The notes: a model not told the origin generated them from the letters alone. 64,000 nt of DNA from Flagellimonas yonaguniensis (GCF_029193885.1 NZ_JARFVB010000010.1:62001-126000), one strand, 5' to 3'. Counted from the stretch's first letter, positions 25,699 to 35,894 are shown. A program made the numbers and translations.

Positions 25699-28533
25699 TC
25701 AAAACCACTTTCTTGTAAACAGGCCGATCAGGGTCCTTGGGCTTATGGTCACTACAAACCTGATGCGTTGACCATAGTTGTTTTCAGCAATTTCCCAGCC
25801 TCTGTTCGAGTAAACAGGGAAGTACAGTTCAAAATAATCCGTCACTAGATTCAAACGAACCCCTGAATCATACACAAAACGGGTGTCATGTCCTTTGTTT
25901 TTAATGAATCCGAGATCGCCATAAGCTTCCACCCAACGCCAAATATTGGTACTTGCATTGGTGGTCGCGATCCAATCGTTGGCAAAGGGGTTTTCAAGTT
26001 TTGATTTAAACCCGCCTTCGGCAATGATAACCTGTTGGCTGTAAAGTCCAGAATCTTCAGACCTACCCAAATAGGCTAGGTCAAACATATAATCCGTGGG
26101 TCTGTCCAAAGCAAAACTGAAAAAGTTTGACGCTGTTTTGTTCCGCAAAAACTTACCTGCGTAAAACCGAAGATTGAGCTGTCTATTGCTCTGGAAGAGC
26201 TTTCGGTATTCCAACTCAAAGGCAAGTTTGGTAAATTCACTGGAATGCTGTGCATCCACAGACCAAGAGGAGTAGTTCAAAATATTATTCTCCACATCCG
26301 TAAAACGAACGTTCATTACCCCGTAATCGGGATCGGTGTCCAATTCGCCAACCAAACTCTCATCAATGTTCCTGAATACACTTCTGTATCGGAACAGCAA
26401 ACTTTGCCTACGGTTGGACAATAGATCATTGGGGCGCCATCCAAAGACCACAGCAGGGGTGATCGTGGTAAACCTTGAATTTTCCTGAAAGTGCGAGGTG
26501 GATGCCGAAAACGAATAGTTGGTAACATAAACCCCAGTTTTCTTATGGTACTTACGGTATCTGAAACCAACTTTCCCTACCATGGTGTTTTCCAAAAAGG
26601 AGTAGGCGGGCGAAATGTCGTACTGGAACTGCCGCTCCAAAAAGGTTTTGTTGTAAAGCCTTAATCCAGGGGTTACCCCATCATACAGGTTAAAGTTTAC
26701 GATAGGTACATAAAAAACTTGATTGTAGTACGGGTCTTCGGTATCCTTGAAGAATTGAAATTTTATTTTTTTATTGCTCGATAGCCAACCATTCAAGGTT
26801 TTCCAATTGTCACGCTGATTGAATTCTGGGATTTTCTGATCGTAGTTGAGCACCAAACGATCTTCACTTTTTCTAGGGATGGTAAAGGTCTTGGTAGTGT
26901 CTATACCCGTGAACCAATATTGTGATACAACTGAATCGTTTTCTAGTCCAAAAACGGATATGGGTACATTAGTGCCTCTTTTGTTTTTTAGGGTAAAGGT
27001 TATGGAGTCCTCGGTTTTTTCGACTTTTTTGATTTTGTAATCGATTTTATGGTCAGTGGAGACATATTCATCAAAAAACCAATCAACATCTTTATCGGCG
27101 TATTTTTGAATGGTTCTCTTAAAATCGGAAGCAGTTGTCCGTTGTTTCTGTTTGTAATTTTTGAAGAAATCCAAGACCGTGCTGTCTATTTCCTTTTTTC
27201 CCAGATAAGCGGACAGATACGACATACCTAGCCCAGCTTTGTATCCATTGGCTATTTTTTGGTTGAACTTAATCAAGGAATCATTGGATGTGGTCAGTGC
27301 TTGGTCGATGTTTTTTCGGGCAGATAGCATGCTGAACAGTGTGTACTGTTCATTGAAATCCATTTGTGCGAAATGGAAGTTTTTTATTCCCCATATCTGG
27401 GAGAGCTTTCCTGCCAATTTTTGATCTGGATAATGCTCTTCCACAAACTTGATCATCAAATAGTACCCAATGGCATCGTTGACCCAGCGTTCCTTTCGCG
27501 GGTCCAGATATAAAGATTCCTTTAAATAACTGCGAGTGGCAGTTTTCAAAAACTTCATCTCGAACTGGAACTGCTCTTCGTAGGGCCTTATGAAAGATGG
27601 AAGTTGACTAATCCCATAAAGTGGTGCCCTGTTGTAATCAAATTCGCTTACCAATAAATTATCGTGAGGGTATTCCCCTAAATTTTCATGAAGAAACCGG
27701 GAAATTTTACTGATGGATATCCCTTGTGCTATTTCCTCATATTTATTGGACTCAATATCCGTTGTGATGGTTAATTGGTCCGTAATATGTTTGGTGAATC
27801 CATCATCGATGGTCAAGATGATTTCACAATTTTTTCTTTTATTGCCTATGAGCTGTACATGTTGTCCTTCCGGAAAATCGGAAACACTTGATTTTCTGTA
27901 GTTGGTCGCCAAAAACAAACGGTTGGGAAAAGTGAAATTAATCCTTGTTTCCGTCACGTCAGTATACAGGTCATCTAGGTTCATGTTGTTGTACAACTTC
28001 CAATCGCCATCAAAAACGGCAGGGGTCAAGTACCAATCCTTTAAATTATAACCTCGGTTATCGGTATGTCCGTAACCAGTGAATTTTGCTTCAGGTAATC
28101 TAATGGTGTAGGTAAAAAAAAGCTGTATGGATTCCCCAGGCTTAAGAACTTCATTCAAGGTTACGGAAATAATGTCCATATTGCCCTCTCTTTCCCAGTC
28201 CAATCCTGCATAGTTGTCATCTACGATGGTTCTAATGGTGGTCTTGCCGCGTTCTCTGTCCTTTGCCAAATGAAGACTTCTGTTGAATTCCTCTGCAAAC
28301 CGCTTGGCCAAGGCAGTGTTTTTATTGGCGTAGGCATGGTTCCAATCATTGAAGTAAAGGGTGGTAAGCCCTTGTTGGGATTGGTTGACGTAGGTGAAAT
28401 GTTGCCGAATCCGTATTTGATTGGTGGGACCATCGAGTGTGGCCACTATCTCATTTTGGTGTTGCGACCACAGTTTGGGGCACACCATAACAATAAGTAG
28501 CGAAACGCTAAGTAAAACTCGATGGTTGATCAA
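25699..28533 (-). CDS. M1-peptidase-like protein lacking its active site, fused to an outer-membrane barrel
   Basis: A 944-residue exported protein. The start is TTG at 28533; the frame gives a good signal peptide (LLSVSLLIVMVCPKLWSQ). Residues about 25-540 follow the M1 aminopeptidase fold. Where HELAHQWFG should stand the sequence reads LKTATRSYLKES, and the WLHEGFATY site reads WVNDAIGYYLMIKFVEE, so the zinc ligands are lost. Residues about 600-944 alternate beta strands ending in RKWF, as an outer-membrane barrel does. It is probably a binding or surface protein and not a peptidase. No neighbour explains its role. Confidence 0.85.
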   Translation of the reverse strand: MINHRVLLSVSLLIVMVCPKLWSQHQNEIVATLDGPTNQIRIRQHFTYVNQSQQGLTTLYFNDWNHAYANKNTALAKRFAEEFNRSLHLAKDRERGKTTIRTIVDDNYAGLDWEREGNMDIISVTLNEVLKPGESIQLFFTYTIRLPEAKFTGYGHTDNRGYNLKDWYLTPAVFDGDWKLYNNMNLDDLYTDVTETRINFTFPNRLFLATNYRKSSVSDFPEGQHVQLIGNKRKNCEIILTIDDGFTKHITDQLTITTDIESNKYEEIAQGISISKISRFLHENLGEYPHDNLLVSEFDYNRAPLYGISQLPSFIRPYEEQFQFEMKFLKTATRSYLKESLYLDPRKERWVNDAIGYYLMIKFVEEHYPDQKLAGKLSQIWGIKNFHFAQMDFNEQYTLFSMLSARKNIDQALTTSNDSLIKFNQKIANGYKAGLGMSYLSAYLGKKEIDSTVLDFFKNYKQKQRTTASDFKRTIQKYADKDVDWFFDEYVSTDHKIDYKIKKVEKTEDSITFTLKNKRGTNVPISVFGLENDSVVSQYWFTGIDTTKTFTIPRKSEDRLVLNYDQKIPEFNQRDNWKTLNGWLSSNKKIKFQFFKDTEDPYYNQVFYVPIVNFNLYDGVTPGLRLYNKTFLERQFQYDISPAYSFLENTMVGKVGFRYRKYHKKTGVYVTNYSFSASTSHFQENSRFTTITPAVVFGWRPNDLLSNRRQSLLFRYRSVFRNIDESLVGELDTDPDYGVMNVRFTDVENNILNYSSWSVDAQHSSEFTKLAFELEYRKLFQSNRQLNLRFYAGKFLRNKTASNFFSFALDRPTDYMFDLAYLGRSEDSGLYSQQVIIAEGGFKSKLENPFANDWIATTNASTNIWRWVEAYGDLGFIKNKGHDTRFVYDSGVRLNLVTDYFELYFPVYSNRGWEIAENNYGQRIRFVVTISPRTLIGLFTRKWF

Positions 28534-28543
28534 TGTATTGGGC

Positions 28544-29236
28544 TTAAAAATTTGGACTCAGTGTTCTGCCTTTGTAGAAAGCATCTATGATTTCTACAAC
28601 TTCATCTTCGGTATCCACTAATTTGATTAAATCTAGGTCTTTTGGACTTATATTGCCGGCTTCGACCAAGGTGTTCTTGATCCAATCCATCAAACCTTTC
28701 CAGAACTCCGTTCCCACAAGAATAATAGGGAAGGTGTGTATTTTATGGGTTTGGATTAGGGTAAGTGCTTCAAAGAACTCATCCAAGGTTCCAAAACCTC
28801 CGGGCATAACCACAAAGCCTTGGGAGTATTTTACAAACATTACTTTTCGAACAAAAAAGTAGTCAAAATCCAAACTCTTGTCGTCATCGATAAAGGGATT
28901 ATCGTGTTGCTCAAAAGGCAGGTCGATGTTAAGTCCAACGGAAGTTCCTCCCGCCAAGTTGGCACCTTTGTTTCCCGCTTCCATGATCCCGGGTCCTCCG
29001 CCTGTGATCACTCCATATCCGGCCTCGGATATCTTTTGTGATATTTTTACTGCTAAATCGTAGTAGGGATGTCCTTCACGCACCCTTGCCGACCCAAAAA
29101 TGGAGACACAAGGGCCTATGACGCTCATTTTTTCGAACCCATTGACAAATTCGCCCATAATTTTGAATATGGCCCATGAATCGTTTGTCTTGATCTCATT
29201 CCATCCTTTGGAATGTTTTTCTCTTCGCATATGCAT
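28544..29236 (-). CDS. LOG family nucleotide phosphoribohydrolase (TIGR00730)
   Basis: A 230-residue Rossmann-fold protein with the LOG signature PGGFGTLDEFFEALT and SIFGSARV, YGVITGGGPGIMEAGNKGA, and the arginine in VRKVMFVKYSQGFVVMPGG. Family members release the base from nucleoside 5'-monophosphates, making free cytokinin-like bases in some organisms and acting in nucleotide salvage in most. Either ATG at 29236 or 29230 may be used. It follows uvrA on the same strand with 17 bases between them, likely one operon. Confidence 0.92.
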   Translation of the reverse strand: MHMRREKHSKGWNEIKTNDSWAIFKIMGEFVNGFEKMSVIGPCVSIFGSARVREGHPYYDLAVKISQKISEAGYGVITGGGPGIMEAGNKGANLAGGTSVGLNIDLPFEQHDNPFIDDDKSLDFDYFFVRKVMFVKYSQGFVVMPGGFGTLDEFFEALTLIQTHKIHTFPIILVGTEFWKGLMDWIKNTLVEAGNISPKDLDLIKLVDTEDEVVEIIDAFYKGRTLSPNF

Positions 29237-29253
29237 TGTTCTTCAGTATTTTT

Positions 29254-32115
29254 TTAAACTGCGCGTTTAATTTTTTGTTTTGTATTGTCCAATTCTTTCT
29301 TTAAAAACTTAGCTGTGTAGCTTTTCTTGTCCTTGGCAACTTCTTCGGGGGTGCCTGTCGCAACAACTGTTCCACCGCCTCTTCCTCCTTCATATCCAAT
29401 GTCGATGATATGGTCCATCATTTTGATGACGTCCATATTGTGTTCTATTACCAAAATGGTGTTGCCCTTGTCCACCAAGCGGTCAAGCACTTCCATAAGT
29501 ACTCGTATATCTTCAAAATGTAAGCCTGTGGTCGGTTCGTCGAGGATGTAAAATGTGTTTCCGGTATCTCTTTTGGAGAGTTCCGTTGCCAATTTTACCC
29601 GTTGGGCCTCTCCACCGGAGAGGGTAGTGGATTGCTGCCCTAATGATATATAACCCAAACCTACATCTTTTATTGTCTTAAGTTTACGATGAATTTTTGG
29701 AATATTCTCAAAGAAATCCACCGCCTCGTTGATGGTCATTTCCAACACGTCCGCAATGGACTTTCCCTTATAGCGTATCTCCAAGGTTTCCCGGTTGAAC
29801 CGTTTGCCATTACAGGTCTCACATTCCACATACACATCGGGCAAAAAGTTCATTTCAATGACCTTGAGTCCTCCACCTTGACAGGTTTCGCATCTTCCCC
29901 CGGCCACATTAAAGCTAAATCTTCCAGGTTTATAGCCCCGGATGGTAGCCTCGGTTGTTTTGGAGAAAAGCGAGCGTATCTCACTAAAAACACCAGTGTA
30001 GGTGGCCGGATTGGATCTTGGTGTACGTCCAATCGGCGATTGGTTGATATCTATGACCTTGTCGATATGTTCCAGCCCGCTGATTTTTTTATAGGGCATC
30101 GGTTTTTTAACGCCATTGAAGTAGTGGGCGTTCATAATAGGGTAGAGGGTCTCGTTCACCAAAGTGGATTTACCACTGCCCGATACTCCCGTGACCCCGA
30201 TCAGTTTTCCCAAAGGGAAATCGACGGTCACATTCTTAAGGTTATTGCCGGTACAACCGGAAAGCGTAATTTTTTTACCCGTTCCCTTACGCCGTTCTTT
30301 GGGTACGGGAATCTCCATTTCTCCTGTAATGTACTGTGCTGTTATGGTATGGTGGTCTATCAATTCTTTTGGACTTCCTTCCGAAATGATCTCGCCACCA
30401 TGTTTTCCCGCTCTTGGGCCAATATCGATGACATGGTCCGCACATTCGATCATATCACGGTCATGCTCCACCACGATCACAGAATTACCAATGTCGCGTA
30501 GTGCTTCCAAGGAATGAATCAAACGTTCGTTGTCGCGTTGGTGCAGACCTATGCTAGGTTCGTCCAAAATGTAGAGTACGCCCACCAATTGCGAGCCAAT
30601 TTGGGTGGCCAGCCGAATACGTTGCGCCTCACCACCGGATAATGATTTTGAGCTTCGGTTCAAAGAGAGATAATCAAGGCCCACATCCAATAAAAATCCG
30701 ACACGGGCTTTGATTTCTTTAATGATTTCCTCGGCAATTTTCTTTTGATTGCCTTCCAAGGTATTCTCCAGATGTTTGAAGAAATTGGCAAGCTCGGCAA
30801 TGTCCATCTGTGCTAACTCTGCAATGTTTTTGCCATCTATTTTAAAATAGAGCGACTCTTTTCGCAAGCGGGAGCCTTCGCAAGCAGGACATTCCACTTT
30901 GTCCATGTAGTCCTTTGCCCATCGCTTTATGGATGTGGAGTTGGCTTCTTCATATTGTGTTTTGATGAAATTGGAAATGCCTTCGTAGTCAATTTTATAT
31001 TGTCTTTTTACACCCAGACTTTTGGAATCGACTTCAAAACTTTCCTTGCCACCGTTCAAAATAACGTCCATGGCTTCTTCCGGAATCTTTTCAATGGCAT
31101 CCGTTAGGTCAAAATTGTAGCGTTGTGCAATGGTTTCCAGTTGTTTGAAGGCCCAGGATTTTTTGTATTCCCCCAAGGGTGCGAGCCCTCCGGATTTGAT
31201 GGATATTTTTTTGTTGGGGATGATTTTATCCTCATTTACCTGAAATACGTGACCCAATCCGCTGCATTCTGGACACATTCCTTTAGGGGAGTTGAAGGAA
31301 AAGGTATTTGGCTCGGGAGTAGGGTAGGAAATGCCAGATGACGGACACATTAAGTCCCTACTGAAATAACGCGGCACCGATTCACCTTCTTCCAGCACCA
31401 TGAGTACATTGTCCCCACTGTACATGGCCGTATTGATGGTTTCGCTCAGCCGTTTATGGAAATCTTCGCTATCACCGACTTTCAAACGGTCTATTACAAT
31501 TTCGATATCGTGGGTTTTGTATCGGTCGACTTTCATCCCCTTTGTGATGTCCATAATCTCGCCATCGACCCGAACTTTTACAAAGCCTTGCTTTGCAATT
31601 TGCTCAAACAATTCACGATAATGCCCTTTCCTTGATTTGATGACAGGAGCAAGCACATTTATTTTCTTGTCCTTATACGATTCAATGATCAAATCCTTGA
31701 TTTGCTCATCACTGTAGCTCACCATTTTTTCGCCTGTGTTGTAACTGTATGCGTCGCCAGCACGAGCAAATAACAATCGCAAAAAGTCATAAACCTCGGT
31801 AATGGTACCAACGGTGGAACGTGGGGATTTTGAAGTGGTTTTCTGTTCAATGGCGATTACCGGGGAGAGTCCATCGATTTTATCGACATCGGGACGTTCC
31901 AATCCGCCCAAAAACTGTCTGGCGTAGGCCGAAAAGGTTTCAATATACCTGCGTTGTCCTTCTGCGTAGATAGTATCAAAGGCCAAAGAGGATTTTCCGC
32001 TCCCCGAAAGCCCAGTGATGACCACCAGTTTCTCACGTGGAATGGTAACATCTATATTTTTCAGGTTATGGACCCTTGCGCCCTTAACCTCAATATGTTC
32101 TTCGTAATTGACCAT
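29254..32115 (-). CDS. uvrA: Excinuclease ABC subunit A (UvrA)
   Basis: A 953-residue damage-recognition ATPase of nucleotide excision repair. Both ABC modules are complete: Walker [15 protein letters not shown] and [14 protein letters not shown], signatures [15 protein letters not shown] and [15 protein letters not shown], Walker [16 protein letters not shown] and [15 protein letters not shown]. Zinc modules include CPACEGSRL and [20 protein letters not shown] followed by CETCNG. It works with UvrB and UvrC, encoded elsewhere. The LOG gene follows closely on the same strand. Confidence 0.98.
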   Translation of the reverse strand: MVNYEEHIEVKGARVHNLKNIDVTIPREKLVVITGLSGSGKSSLAFDTIYAEGQRRYIETFSAYARQFLGGLERPDVDKIDGLSPVIAIEQKTTSKSPRSTVGTITEVYDFLRLLFARAGDAYSYNTGEKMVSYSDEQIKDLIIESYKDKKINVLAPVIKSRKGHYRELFEQIAKQGFVKVRVDGEIMDITKGMKVDRYKTHDIEIVIDRLKVGDSEDFHKRLSETINTAMYSGDNVLMVLEEGESVPRYFSRDLMCPSSGISYPTPEPNTFSFNSPKGMCPECSGLGHVFQVNEDKIIPNKKISIKSGGLAPLGEYKKSWAFKQLETIAQRYNFDLTDAIEKIPEEAMDVILNGGKESFEVDSKSLGVKRQYKIDYEGISNFIKTQYEEANSTSIKRWAKDYMDKVECPACEGSRLRKESLYFKIDGKNIAELAQMDIAELANFFKHLENTLEGNQKKIAEEIIKEIKARVGFLLDVGLDYLSLNRSSKSLSGGEAQRIRLATQIGSQLVGVLYILDEPSIGLHQRDNERLIHSLEALRDIGNSVIVVEHDRDMIECADHVIDIGPRAGKHGGEIISEGSPKELIDHHTITAQYITGEMEIPVPKERRKGTGKKITLSGCTGNNLKNVTVDFPLGKLIGVTGVSGSGKSTLVNETLYPIMNAHYFNGVKKPMPYKKISGLEHIDKVIDINQSPIGRTPRSNPATYTGVFSEIRSLFSKTTEATIRGYKPGRFSFNVAGGRCETCQGGGLKVIEMNFLPDVYVECETCNGKRFNRETLEIRYKGKSIADVLEMTINEAVDFFENIPKIHRKLKTIKDVGLGYISLGQQSTTLSGGEAQRVKLATELSKRDTGNTFYILDEPTTGLHFEDIRVLMEVLDRLVDKGNTILVIEHNMDVIKMMDHIIDIGYEGGRGGGTVVATGTPEEVAKDKKSYTAKFLKKELDNTKQKIKRAV

Positions 32116-32217
32116 AAATCATAGCAAACCTCAAAAGTAGCGATTTGAGATGTAAAAAGGAAGTGGTCTTATGTTTCGTTATTGTTGTTTGTTGGTTTAT
32201 TTTTGAGTTTGGAAACC

Positions 32218-32280
32218 GTCATTTCGAACGCATGTGAGAAATCTAGATTTCTCAAGAAGGCAAGGTTACATCGAAACGAC
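32218..32280. repeat. Dispersed inverted repeat, copy 1 (GTCATTTCGA family)
   Basis: Outer arms GTCATTTCGA (32218-32227) and TCGAAACGAC (32271-32280, one mismatch) enclose a hairpin GAGAAATC-TA-GATTTCTC (32236-32253). A second copy with the same arms and hairpin is at 55765-55842. No coding potential. Confidence 0.7.
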
Positions 32281-32294
32281 ATTAATTATAAGAA

Positions 32295-32822
32295 ATGAAA
32301 TTATTGGGCATTGGCTCCAGGATAGACCACCCAGAATATGGAAAAGGTGTGGTTACCAACGTATCATCCAAACATTATTGGGTAACCTTTTTGGAAAACG
32401 GATTGGAAACCATTGATTTGGATGCTGAATTTGAAGTAATCGAAGGAGTAGAGGAGGAAGTGGACAGTGTGAGCTTTTTTGATGTGGAACGCTCCTTGGT
32501 AAAAATATTGGAAAAGTGGAGCGACACCCATGAAAAAGTGGCCATGGCCGATAAATGGAAAGGTGGCAAACTGATTTTGGAGCCTGATGATGGCACTGCC
32601 AACAAGGAAATGCCCATTGAGACCTTTTTTCATAAAATTGTGATGGTGCGTGACCGCATCCGTGTGATGGAACAAAAAATAAACAGCAGCAAAAACCTGG
32701 ACGACCAAGAAAAAGTGGATCTACAGCAGTACATTACCCGCATCTATGGCAGTTTGACCAGTTTTAATGTACTGTTCAAGACCAAAAGTGACCATTTTGT
32801 GGGGGAGAGGAGTAAGGGGTGA
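32295..32822 (+). CDS. Hypothetical protein with N-terminal Tudor/KOW-like segment
   Basis: A 175-residue protein. The N-terminus (GIGSRIDHPEYGKGVVTNV) resembles the UvrD C-terminal Tudor-like and other small DNA- or RNA-polymerase-binding folds; compare GARVNHTRFGRGKILNI in the helicase at 13927-16296. The rest is acidic and helical (KEMPIETFFHKIVMVRDRIRVMEQKI). Its stop is adjacent to the stop of the convergent repair gene at 32823. The family is unknown to me; a role at nucleic acids is a guess from the N-terminal motif. Confidence 0.82.
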   Translation: MKLLGIGSRIDHPEYGKGVVTNVSSKHYWVTFLENGLETIDLDAEFEVIEGVEEEVDSVSFFDVERSLVKILEKWSDTHEKVAMADKWKGGKLILEPDDGTANKEMPIETFFHKIVMVRDRIRVMEQKINSSKNLDDQEKVDLQQYITRIYGSLTSFNVLFKTKSDHFVGERSKG

Positions 32823-33599
32823 TTAAACCGCCTCTTTCTTCTCACTCAAATACTTCCAATACCGTTTAGGCACATGTTGCGTATGTAATTTAGGGTTGAT
32901 GCGTGAGGCAATGTTGATGCTCTTAAAATAATTGTTCCAAAGGGTCTGGTATTCGTATTCCTCTGTGGTAAAGGCATCACTTTTAATTGTTTTGTTATGG
33001 TGGATGTCCTTCAAGTTCAGGGATACCATTTCCACATGGTTCAAATCATAATAGATACCATATTTCCGCTTTACGTCATAAATCAACCATTTTTGGTCTG
33101 CATAGCGGTCACGAAAATGTTTGGAGATTAGGGGCAAAACATCAAAATCAGGTTCAATGTTGGCAAAGTAAATTTCGTCCTTGGTCAACTGAAACCGAAC
33201 AAAAGCTTCCATTCGATGTTTTTCGCGGCCCACCTTTTTGGCCAATTGGTCAATGTACAGCACTGTGCTGTCGGAATAGTCCAAATACTTACCGTTTTTG
33301 GTGCGCATTAATTTTTGAATATAGGTGTAGAGCATCATTTCAACGCCCTCTGCTTCGCTTAAAAAAGCAAAGTACACATTGGAGATGGCGTTGTGGCTTT
33401 TGTTGCGAACACCGTTCCAAACGCGTTTGGCTTTTTCCACATGGGTAAAAACGGTTTCGGTTTCGGAAAACAATCCACTTTGGGATTGATCGTTCTTTTG
33501 AATGTCGGCCACATTGATTTTTTCATCAAAGGCGACGAAGACGGCGGTCAAGAATCCGTTAAAGCTACCGTCGTAGACTAAGGTTGTTGAAGCATTCAT
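32823..33599 (-). CDS. TIGR03915 family putative DNA repair protein (DUF4130)
   Basis: A 258-residue protein of the DUF4130 family, always partnered with a TIGR03916 radical-SAM protein. Typical stretches are the start LVYDGSFNGFLTAVF, the middle FVRFQLTKDEIYFANIEPDFDVLPLISKHF, and the C-terminal HTQHVPKRYWKYLSEK. The pair is predicted to repair DNA damage but the reaction is not established. The radical-SAM gene is 92 bases upstream on the same strand, with a small repeat in the gap (33635-33660, TTCGACTGCGCTCAGGATGA). Confidence 0.93.
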   Translation of the reverse strand: MNASTTLVYDGSFNGFLTAVFVAFDEKINVADIQKNDQSQSGLFSETETVFTHVEKAKRVWNGVRNKSHNAISNVYFAFLSEAEGVEMMLYTYIQKLMRTKNGKYLDYSDSTVLYIDQLAKKVGREKHRMEAFVRFQLTKDEIYFANIEPDFDVLPLISKHFRDRYADQKWLIYDVKRKYGIYYDLNHVEMVSLNLKDIHHNKTIKSDAFTTEEYEYQTLWNNYFKSINIASRINPKLHTQHVPKRYWKYLSEKKEAV

Positions 33600-33691
33600 A
33601 ATGTTTGCTTTTTAGTTTTAAAATTCTCGAGGACTCCTTCGACTGCGCTCAGGATGACATCTCGAGACGACATAATTGTCAATGCTAATTG

Positions 33692-34954
33692 TTAATTGAA
33701 CAAAGACAATTGCGTACTGTACTGATTCCGAAACTTTCCAGAGGAATGTTGTAGAATCATACCTTTTATTTTATCCGCGTCCAAGTCACGACGCTCCCAA
33801 TGACGGGAATCGCAAACCATGAAATATTGGGCACGGTTGAGGGCCACACCAATCTTTTTGAGATGGTCCCAGTTCAGTTTTCTAAATTTTCTGGCTTTTA
33901 TGATTTTGTCTACCGACCGCATTCCAATACCTGGAATTCTGGCCAAAAGGCGCTTATCGGCCGTATTCACATCCACAGGAAAATGGTGCAGGTTGCGCAA
34001 AGCCCACGAGAGCTTCGGGTCCACATCCATATCCAAATTGGGATGTTGGTTGTTCAGGATTTCCCCAATGGAAAAGCCATAAAAACGCAACAGCCAATCC
34101 GTCTGGTACAATCGGTTTTCACGCAACATGGGCACTTGCGAGCCTATGGCGGGCAAACGGGAATCGTGGGTCACGGGTACGTAGCCAGAATAGTATACAC
34201 GCTTCATATTGAACGTTTTGTAGTAATGGGTCGCGGAATACATGATATCCTTATCCGATTCTCCCGAAGCACCTACGATTATTTGTGTGCTTTGGCCCGC
34301 TGGCGCATATTTTGGGGTGCTTTTGATGATTTTACGTTCGGATGTATACCGCACGATTTCATTTTTAACCTTTTCCATGGGTTTGGTAAAGTCTTCGTGC
34401 TTTTTGTCTGGTGCCAACAATTTGAGTCCCGAGATGGTCGGAACCTCAATATTGACAGATAGTCGGTCGGCATAGAGCCCTGCTTCATACATTAATTCAT
34501 CACTTGCACCTGGAATTGACTTTAAATGGATATAGCCATTGAAATTTTCTTCTTCGCGCAGTTTTTTGGCAACTGCCACCAAGCGTTCCATGGTGTGGTC
34601 AGGACTTTTGAATATGCCAGAGCTCAAGAAAAGCCCTTCTATATAATTTCTACGATAAAAATTGATGGTAAGGTCGACCACTTCTTGTACTTTGAAGGCA
34701 GCCCTGGGTACATCGTTGCTTTTTCGGGTAACACAATAGGCACAATCAAAAATACAATGGTTGGTCAACAAAATTTTCAGCAAAGAGACACATCGCCCAT
34801 CTGCGGTGTAGCTATGACATATTCCCATTTTGGAAGCATTACCAACCCCTTTTCCCTTATTGACCCTATCACTTCCGCTACTGGCACAGGAGACATCGTA
34901 CTTGGCGGCATCTGCCAATATGTTCAATTTTTCACGTATCCTATCAAAATTCAT
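33692..34954 (-). CDS. TIGR03916 putative DNA modification/repair radical SAM protein
   Basis: A 420-residue radical-SAM enzyme. The Fe-S cluster motif CxxxCxxC is CIFDCAYC, just after LLKILLTNH. The C-terminus holds a helix-hairpin-helix DNA-binding motif (LLARIPGIGMRSVDKIIKARKF). I place the start at the ATG 34954 (MNFDRIREKLN): the next upstream ATG at 34972 lies inside an operator palindrome (34959-34971), so the shorter start fits better. It acts with the TIGR03915 protein downstream, and the pair probably reverses or processes damaged bases. Regulation by the adjacent S24 repressor is strongly suggested. Confidence 0.93.
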   Translation of the reverse strand: MNFDRIREKLNILADAAKYDVSCASSGSDRVNKGKGVGNASKMGICHSYTADGRCVSLLKILLTNHCIFDCAYCVTRKSNDVPRAAFKVQEVVDLTINFYRRNYIEGLFLSSGIFKSPDHTMERLVAVAKKLREEENFNGYIHLKSIPGASDELMYEAGLYADRLSVNIEVPTISGLKLLAPDKKHEDFTKPMEKVKNEIVRYTSERKIIKSTPKYAPAGQSTQIIVGASGESDKDIMYSATHYYKTFNMKRVYYSGYVPVTHDSRLPAIGSQVPMLRENRLYQTDWLLRFYGFSIGEILNNQHPNLDMDVDPKLSWALRNLHHFPVDVNTADKRLLARIPGIGMRSVDKIIKARKFRKLNWDHLKKIGVALNRAQYFMVCDSRHWERRDLDADKIKGMILQHSSGKFRNQYSTQLSLFN

Positions 34955-34958
34955 AGCT

Positions 34959-35035
34959 TGGAAATATTCCATTCAAATATATGGATATAATCCAAATAAT
35001 GGAAATAATCCATAAAAAGTTTTGGAAATATTCCA
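34959..35035. promoter_or_regulatory. Four operator palindromes for the S24 regulator
   Basis: Four copies of the 13-bp near-palindrome TGGAwATAwTCCA: 34959-34971 (TGGAAATATTCCA), 34982-34994 (TGGATATAATCCA), 35000-35012 (TGGAAATAATCCA), 35023-35035 (TGGAAATATTCCA). Start-to-start spacing is 23, 18 and 23 bases. They fill the divergent promoter region between the radical-SAM gene and the S24 regulator and overlap both promoters. Direct visual evidence; repressor binding is inferred. Confidence 0.85.
34974..34981 (-). promoter_or_regulatory. -7 box for the radical-SAM repair gene
   Basis: TATATTTG on the minus strand, between operators 1 and 2 and 20 bases before the start at 34954. Repressor bound at the flanking operators would cover it. 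Confidence 0.6.
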
Positions 35036-35050
35036 AAATAACTATATTTG
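35022..35050 (+). promoter_or_regulatory. Promoter of the S24 regulator gene
   Basis: TTG at 35022-35024 (-33 element) and TATATTTG at 35043-35050 (-7 element) are 18 bases apart, the usual Bacteroidota layout. Operator 4 overlaps the -33 element, fitting autorepression. Confidence 0.6.
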
Positions 35051-35134
35051 AACATGGATCGTCTGCATGAGCTCATCCGAGATTAGCACACTGCTATACG
35101 TCTCAACTGCGCTCAAGCTGACATTATTGACTTG

Positions 35135-35890
35135 ATGATGGAAAATGAAATAACCCTAAAACGATTTACCGATATCCGTAGGGAATTGGGCTATACCCAA
35201 ACCGAGTTCGCCAAATTGTTGGGCGTGAAGAACACCACGGCCGATATAGAACGGGGGAGGACCAAATTATCCGGAAAGGTGGTAACGGAACTCTTACGCC
35301 AATTCAAGATAAATCCGTTGTGGTTGTTCGGAGAGAGTGACCAAAAACATTTGGATACTTCCAAAACCAGTGTTATTCCCAAAGTGGTTACCGTGGACAA
35401 TTCCGACAACGACAATATGGTAATGGTAAATGCCAAAGCGGCGGCAGGATACCCACAGAATATATCGGATACAAGTTGGTACAGGCAGTTGCCCGCTTTT
35501 GATATGCCGATACCCGAATTCCGAAATGCAACCTATCGCGGTTTTCAAGTGGAAGGGGATAGTATGTTGCCCAATTTAAGGCCCGGCGATTGGGTGTTGG
35601 CCCGTTCCACCGAGCATATCGATCATGTGAGTCCGAATAAGATGTACGTGGTAGTACTTCAGGATTCGGTAATGGTAAAGAAGATTGAACGTAAACCAAA
35701 TTCCAATAACATTACTTTGGTTTCCTTAAATGAAACCTATCCACCGTATGAAATCAAGCCGTTTCAGATCCAAGAAATTTGGGAAGTGAGTAGTAAGCTG
35801 ACCTTTAATGTGGATGCCACCACCGAAACAGGTTTGCTCAAACAGCTTCAAGAATCGATGGAGGAGTTGAAAAAACAGATTACCAAGTAA
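35135..35890 (+). CDS. LexA/CI-like S24 family transcriptional repressor
   Basis: About 251 residues; ATG at 35135 or 35138 (the frame also has a TTG at 35132). An N-terminal helix-turn-helix (RRELGYTQTEFAKLLGVKNTTADIERG) is followed by an S24 peptidase domain: cleavage-site-like AAAGYP (Ala-Gly), nucleophile Ser in EGDSMLPNLRPGDWVL, and catalytic Lys in SVMVKKIER. Such repressors cleave themselves during DNA damage. It is divergent from the TIGR03916/TIGR03915 repair genes, with four palindromes in between, so it probably represses both itself and those genes until damage occurs. Self-cleavage is inferred from the motifs. Confidence 0.92.
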   Translation: MMENEITLKRFTDIRRELGYTQTEFAKLLGVKNTTADIERGRTKLSGKVVTELLRQFKINPLWLFGESDQKHLDTSKTSVIPKVVTVDNSDNDNMVMVNAKAAAGYPQNISDTSWYRQLPAFDMPIPEFRNATYRGFQVEGDSMLPNLRPGDWVLARSTEHIDHVSPNKMYVVVLQDSVMVKKIERKPNSNNITLVSLNETYPPYEIKPFQIQEIWEVSSKLTFNVDATTETGLLKQLQESMEELKKQITK

Positions 35891-35894
35891 ATAC

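Noticed and set aside
25680-25702. Terminator hairpin TTGATTGT/ACAATCAA after the M1-like gene
   Set aside because: It overlaps the stop codon and lacks a following T-run.
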